Positions 40,576-43,155 of a stretch of 43,155 nt of DNA are shown piece after piece. Each line of letters opens with the position of its first letter. Position 1 is the stretch's first letter. The position numbers and the translations under genes were made by a program. The notes beneath the pieces were generated by a model that was given only the letters and a program-made list of their open reading frames with translations, had not been told where the DNA came from and did no database searches. The stretch is from an uncultured Erysipelotrichaceae bacterium (GTDB taxonomy: Bacteria; Bacillota_I; Bacilli_A; Erysipelotrichales; Erysipelotrichaceae), in the NCBI GenBank assembly GCA_944327135.1, contig CALVGQ010000014.1, positions 1 to 43,155 of the forward strand. The letters run 5' to 3'.

Positions 40576-40672
40576 GTTGTCAGCCCCTTGGTTGGGTCTG
40601 CAACCGCTCAGAACAGGATCCAAGTGCGAAAGCCTCCTGGGATGGCGAGTCTCATTTAGAAAACTAAGGAGG
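40576..40672 (+). promoter_or_regulatory. Ribosomal protein L21 leader
   Basis: A structured untranslated leader with the Firmicutes L21-leader landmarks: GCCCCTTGGTTGGGTCTGCAACC near the start and CGAAAGCCTCCTGGGATGGCGAGTC near the end, just before the rplU ribosome site. It is expected to give autogenous control by a ribosomal protein of the operon. The boundaries are estimated. Confidence 0.8.
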
Positions 40673-40680
40673 TGCAAGAC

Positions 40681-40992
40681 ATGTACGCAATCGTAGAAAC
40701 AGGCGGAAAACAGCTTCGAGTTGAAGAAGGACAATCGATTTTTGTAGAAAAACTGAATGCGGAGGAAGGCTCTGAGATCGTTTTGGACAAGGTCGTTGCT
40801 TTTTCTGACAAGACAATGAAGTTAGGAGCTCCGTATGTAAAAGGAGCTAAAGTTACTTGCAAGGTTGAAAAACAAGGTAAAGAAAAGAAAATCATTATCT
40901 TCAAGTACAAAGCCAAAAAAGGTTCCACGCATCGCAAGCAGGGACATCGTCAGCCGTATACAAAGCTGACTGTGACCAAAATTGAAGCTTAA
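40681..40992 (+). CDS. rplU: 50S ribosomal protein L21 (bL21)
   Basis: A 103-residue L21: [18 protein letters not shown] at the N-terminus, [21 protein letters not shown] in the middle and [13 protein letters not shown] at the end. It is a 50S subunit protein bound to 23S rRNA. The ATG 40681 follows AGGAGGTG; an upstream in-frame ATG-like start at 40672 overlaps that site. Confidence 0.97.
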   Translation: MYAIVETGGKQLRVEEGQSIFVEKLNAEEGSEIVLDKVVAFSDKTMKLGAPYVKGAKVTCKVEKQGKEKKIIIFKYKAKKGSTHRKQGHRQPYTKLTVTKIEA

Positions 40993-40995
40993 TTC

Positions 40996-41313
40996 ATGAT
41001 TCAGGTGAATGTTGACTTTCATGGAAAATTTATCAAGAAATTAGAAGTGAAAGGACATGCCGGTTATGCTGAGGCGGGAGGCGATCTCGTCTGTGCAGGA
41101 GCCAGCTGTATTATGTATGGGACATACAATGCACTGGTGGAACTCGTGAATGAGGGGTTTGATTATCGGCTGGATGAAACGGGTATTTTTGTGATTAGGA
41201 CAGCCAATGAGGATGAAATCACGCAAACAATTTTAAAAACCGCTTTGGTTCAGCTAGAAACGATGCATACCAGTTATGCAAACTATATCAGAATAAAGAA
41301 GACGGAGGTGTAA
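40996..41313 (+). CDS. prp: Ribosomal-processing cysteine protease Prp
   Basis: A 105-residue Prp (YsxB-like) protein. The active-site His lies in VKGHAGYAEAGGDLVCAG and the Cys in the same segment, as in the family. Prp removes the N-terminal extension of bL27, encoded immediately downstream with the matching extension. The gene lies between rplU and rpmA, three bases from each, which is the standard Firmicutes order. The start is set by position rather than a strong ribosome site. Confidence 0.95.
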   Translation: MIQVNVDFHGKFIKKLEVKGHAGYAEAGGDLVCAGASCIMYGTYNALVELVNEGFDYRLDETGIFVIRTANEDEITQTILKTALVQLETMHTSYANYIRIKKTEV

Positions 41314-41316
41314 ACC

Positions 41317-41601
41317 ATGAAGTTAGTGTTAAATATCCAGCTTTTTGCTTCTAAAAAAGGAGTCGGTTCGACTAAAAACGGACGGGATTCTCATTCTAAA
41401 CGGTTAGGGGCTAAAAAAGCAGACGGACAGTTCGCTTCTGCCGGTTCTATTCTTTATCGTCAGCGCGGTACTAAGATTCATCCAGGTACCAATGTTGGAC
41501 GCGGCGGCGATGATACATTGTTCGCAATGGTCGATGGAACGGTAAAATTTGAACGAATGGGAAAAGACAAGAAAAAAGTTTCTGTTTATCCAGCTGCCTA
41601 A
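41317..41601 (+). CDS. rpmA: 50S ribosomal protein L27 (bL27), precursor with cleavable N-terminal extension
   Basis: A 94-residue protein. [11 protein letters not shown] is the Firmicutes N-terminal extension, cut by Prp before [14 protein letters not shown]. The mature part has the usual [12 protein letters not shown] and [22 protein letters not shown]. It lies at the peptidyl transferase centre of the ribosome. The GGAGGTG site precedes the ATG. A strong terminator follows. Confidence 0.97.
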   Translation: MKLVLNIQLFASKKGVGSTKNGRDSHSKRLGAKKADGQFASAGSILYRQRGTKIHPGTNVGRGGDDTLFAMVDGTVKFERMGKDKKKVSVYPAA

Positions 41602-41632
41602 ATAAAATCCCCGCTTTTGGGGATTTTATTTT
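41601..41632 (+). terminator. Terminator of the rplU-prp-rpmA operon
   Basis: AATAAAATCCCC, GCTTTT loop, GGGGATTTTATT (41621-41630), with T run. The stem begins in the last base of the rpmA stop codon. Confidence 0.9.
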
Positions 41633-41676
41633 GGGATCAACCAATGATTCCGGCTCACTTGAAGGAGGAAATAAAC

Positions 41677-42957
41677 ATGTTTATCGATCGAGTCAAAATT
41701 AAGCTTAAAGCAGGAAAAGGCGGCAATGGCCTAGTTGCTTTTCGGCGGGAGAAGTATGTTCCTCTGGGCGGTCCTGCAGGCGGAGATGGGGGAAAAGGCG
41801 GCGATATCATTTTCGAAGTAGACACCAACAAATCGACGCTTTTGGATCTTCGCTATAATCGGCTGTTGGTTGCAGAAGACGGTGGAGTTGGAAAACCTAA
41901 AAAAATGCATGGTGCAGATGGTGCGGACATTCTTGTGAAAGTTCCGTTGGGAACCATCATCAAAGATCGTAACAGCGGCGCTTTATTGGCTGATTTGACG
42001 CATCCTAAGCAACAAGCGATTATTGCCAAGGGCGGAAAAGGTGGCCGAGGAAACTGGCATTTTGCAAGCGGAAGAAACAGTGCTCCGGATTATTGCGAAC
42101 AAGGGGAGCCTGGTGAGGAAAAAGAAGTAGAGATTGAGCTGAAGCTGCTAGCGGACGTAGGGCTGATCGGCTATCCGTCGGTGGGAAAATCCACCCTGCT
42201 TTCGGTGGTCTCCAAGGCAAAACCAGAAATTGCGGATTATCCTTTTACAACGCTGGTGCCTAATCTTGGCGTGGTTCAAGTCAAAGACGGACGTTCTTTT
42301 GTCATGGCCGATTTGCCGGGACTGATTGAAGGAGCCAGCGAAGGAAAAGGACTGGGACATCAGTTTTTAAAACATATTGAACGATGCCGGGTTTTGGTCC
42401 ATGTCATCGATATGGGGGCTCAAGACGGGCGTGATCCCGTTGAAGATTATCGGATTATTAACCAGGAGCTGGAACAATATCAAATGCGTCTGCTGGAACG
42501 ACCTCAGATCGTTCTGGCAAACAAAATGGATCTGGAAGCTGCTTCAGAGAATCTGGCTCGTTTTCGAAAGGCATATCCAGATGTGATCGTTTATCCTACG
42601 GTAACCATCATTGCAGAAGGACTGGATGAGGTGCTGTATAAAATTGCCGATCTTTTAGAAGTCACACCGGAATTCCCATTGACCAATGAAGAGGAAAAAG
42701 AAGAAGGGGTACTTTATAAATTCGAAAAAGAAGCCCCGGCATTTACGATTCGTAATCTGGGAAATCATCAATGGCGTTTGGAGGGCGAGCGCGTACTGAA
42801 ATTATTTGAGATGACCAATTTTGAAAATGAGGCCAATGTGTATCGTTTTGGAAATACGTTGCGAAAAATGGGCGTAGATGATGCCTTACGCAAAGCAGGA
42901 TGCTTGGAAGGTGATCTGGTCTTCATCAAAGAATACAGCTTTGAATTTGTTGAGTAA
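41677..42957 (+). CDS. obgE: GTPase ObgE/CgtA
   Basis: A 426-residue Obg GTPase with three domains. The Gly-rich Obg fold (1-160) has KAGKGGNGLVAFRREKY and GGDGGKGGD. The G domain has IGYPSVGKSTLL, DLPGLIEGA and NKMD. A C-terminal OCT domain follows (EEGVLYKFEKEAPAFTIR). It acts in 50S assembly and, in spore formers, in stress and sporulation signalling. The ATG 41677 follows GAAGGAGGA; a longer frame starting at 41617 runs through the upstream terminator and is not used. Confidence 0.97.
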   Translation: MFIDRVKIKLKAGKGGNGLVAFRREKYVPLGGPAGGDGGKGGDIIFEVDTNKSTLLDLRYNRLLVAEDGGVGKPKKMHGADGADILVKVPLGTIIKDRNSGALLADLTHPKQQAIIAKGGKGGRGNWHFASGRNSAPDYCEQGEPGEEKEVEIELKLLADVGLIGYPSVGKSTLLSVVSKAKPEIADYPFTTLVPNLGVVQVKDGRSFVMADLPGLIEGASEGKGLGHQFLKHIERCRVLVHVIDMGAQDGRDPVEDYRIINQELEQYQMRLLERPQIVLANKMDLEAASENLARFRKAYPDVIVYPTVTIIAEGLDEVLYKIADLLEVTPEFPLTNEEEKEEGVLYKFEKEAPAFTIRNLGNHQWRLEGERVLKLFEMTNFENEANVYRFGNTLRKMGVDDALRKAGCLEGDLVFIKEYSFEFVE

Positions 42958-42967
42958 ACCAAAAAAA

Positions 42968-42985
42968 GATCTTGTACAAGATCTC
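42968..42985. terminator. Perfect 18-base palindrome, probable leftward terminator
   Basis: AGATCTTGTACAAGATCT is a perfect palindrome. On the minus strand it is followed by TTTTTTTGG, so it can act as a terminator for a leftward transcript arriving from beyond the window. Confidence 0.55.
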
Positions 42986-42996
42986 AGAGTGTTGAC

Positions 42997-43041
42997 AAAA
43001 GCCTCTGTATTTCACTTTATGGTGAGAAGAAGGGGCTTTTT
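42997..43041. terminator. Probable bidirectional terminator after obgE
   Basis: AAAAGCCT (42997-43004) pairs with GGGGCTTTTT (43033-43041 region, one G:T pair), with an inner TTCAC/GTGA pairing. A and T runs lie on both sides. Confidence 0.6.
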
Positions 43042-43062
43042 AATTGGTTTGAATTCTAATTT

Positions 43063-43155
43063 TTAACGTTTTCGTCCTGATCTTGCTGGATACATAAAAA
43101 AATCGGGATCCCTATCTATCCTATCCCGTTCCAAATTGCCATCTTTTTCAGATTG
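43063..43155 (-). CDS. Possible 3' end of a leftward gene (partial)
   Basis: On the minus strand the frame is open for 30 codons from the window edge to TAA at 43063-43065, ending DPDFFMYPARSGRKR. The basic ending and the leftward terminators beyond it fit a real gene end. Against this, the stretch also contains the inverted repeat CGGGAT/ATCCCG followed by a T run on the same strand, which could itself be a terminator. The product cannot be named. Confidence 0.3.
   Translation of the reverse strand, partial: QSEKDGNLERDRIDRDPDFFMYPARSGRKR

Noticed and set aside
42878-43066. A small plus-strand frame running past the obgE stop
   Set aside because: It starts inside obgE in another frame, and it crosses two hairpins.
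1-43155. Genome-wide reading of TAG as an amino acid, suggested by the dnaE interruption
   Set aside because: TAG ends many genes at the normal family length here (the class B PBP, comGA, comGC, efp, der, the NuoF-like gene), so it works as an ordinary stop.
1-43155. tRNA, rRNA, CRISPR arrays, insertion sequences, prophage or attachment sites
   Set aside because: Looked for by eye on both strands; no cloverleaf, repeat-spacer array, transposase or integrase was found. A tRNA scan and a repeat search would settle this.

Overview
The window looks like a chromosomal segment of a low-to-moderate GC, endospore-forming Firmicute. The protein style and gene neighbourhoods suggest an anaerobic gut-type lineage such as Erysipelotrichia; this is inferred from gene content, not from a marker search. 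Pointers are spoIVA, a comG pseudopilin operon, a Bacillus-like cshB-nfo pair, a Prp protease beside a bL27 with the cleavable N-terminal extension, an L21 leader, an FMN riboswitch with ribU, and a trimeric NAD-linked [FeFe]-hydrogenase. TAG, TGA and TAA are all used as ordinary stops.

Layout. 1-3211: cshB (5' cut off), nfo, and convergent ispG. 3329-6491: a class B penicillin-binding protein, rpmG and an MBL-fold hydrolase. 6625-10105: comGA, comGB, comGC and four more pilin-like genes in overlapping order, several with TTG starts. 10248-11797: an EF-P with an unusual decoding loop, then FMN riboswitch and ribU. 11884-15761: a tail-anchored coiled-coil protein of unknown function, cmk, der and gpsA.

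15914-26995 is one tightly packed 13-gene cluster with a single clear promoter in front and a terminator behind. It holds the three subunits of an NAD-dependent [FeFe]-hydrogenase (NuoE-like, NuoF-like, HydA). Interleaved with these are a PAS-containing sensory-type hydrogenase, a PP2C (SpoIIE-type) phosphatase with an extra C-terminal domain, two GHKL ATPases without a phosphorylatable His domain, two DRTGG-like proteins, a PHP protein, two small 2Fe-2S proteins and a second, degenerate hydrogenase-like protein. This is the region most likely to hold an incompletely described system: a redox or H2 sensor wired to a partner-switching type module. Hydrogenase maturases are not in the window.

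27027-34000: a TGS-nucleoside kinase, spoIVA, a class A PBP and a DegV protein. 34086-37145 is dnaE, split by a single in-frame TAG that sits exactly where the family has a conserved Glu; everything downstream continues in the same frame. 37193-40470: an OmpR-type response regulator, its histidine kinase, a TrmN6-like methyltransferase and an unknown protein. 40541-42957: L21 leader, rplU, prp, rpmA and obgE. The right end has back-to-back terminators and possibly the 3' end of a leftward gene.

All calls come from reading the sequence and remembered family motifs; no database search was run.
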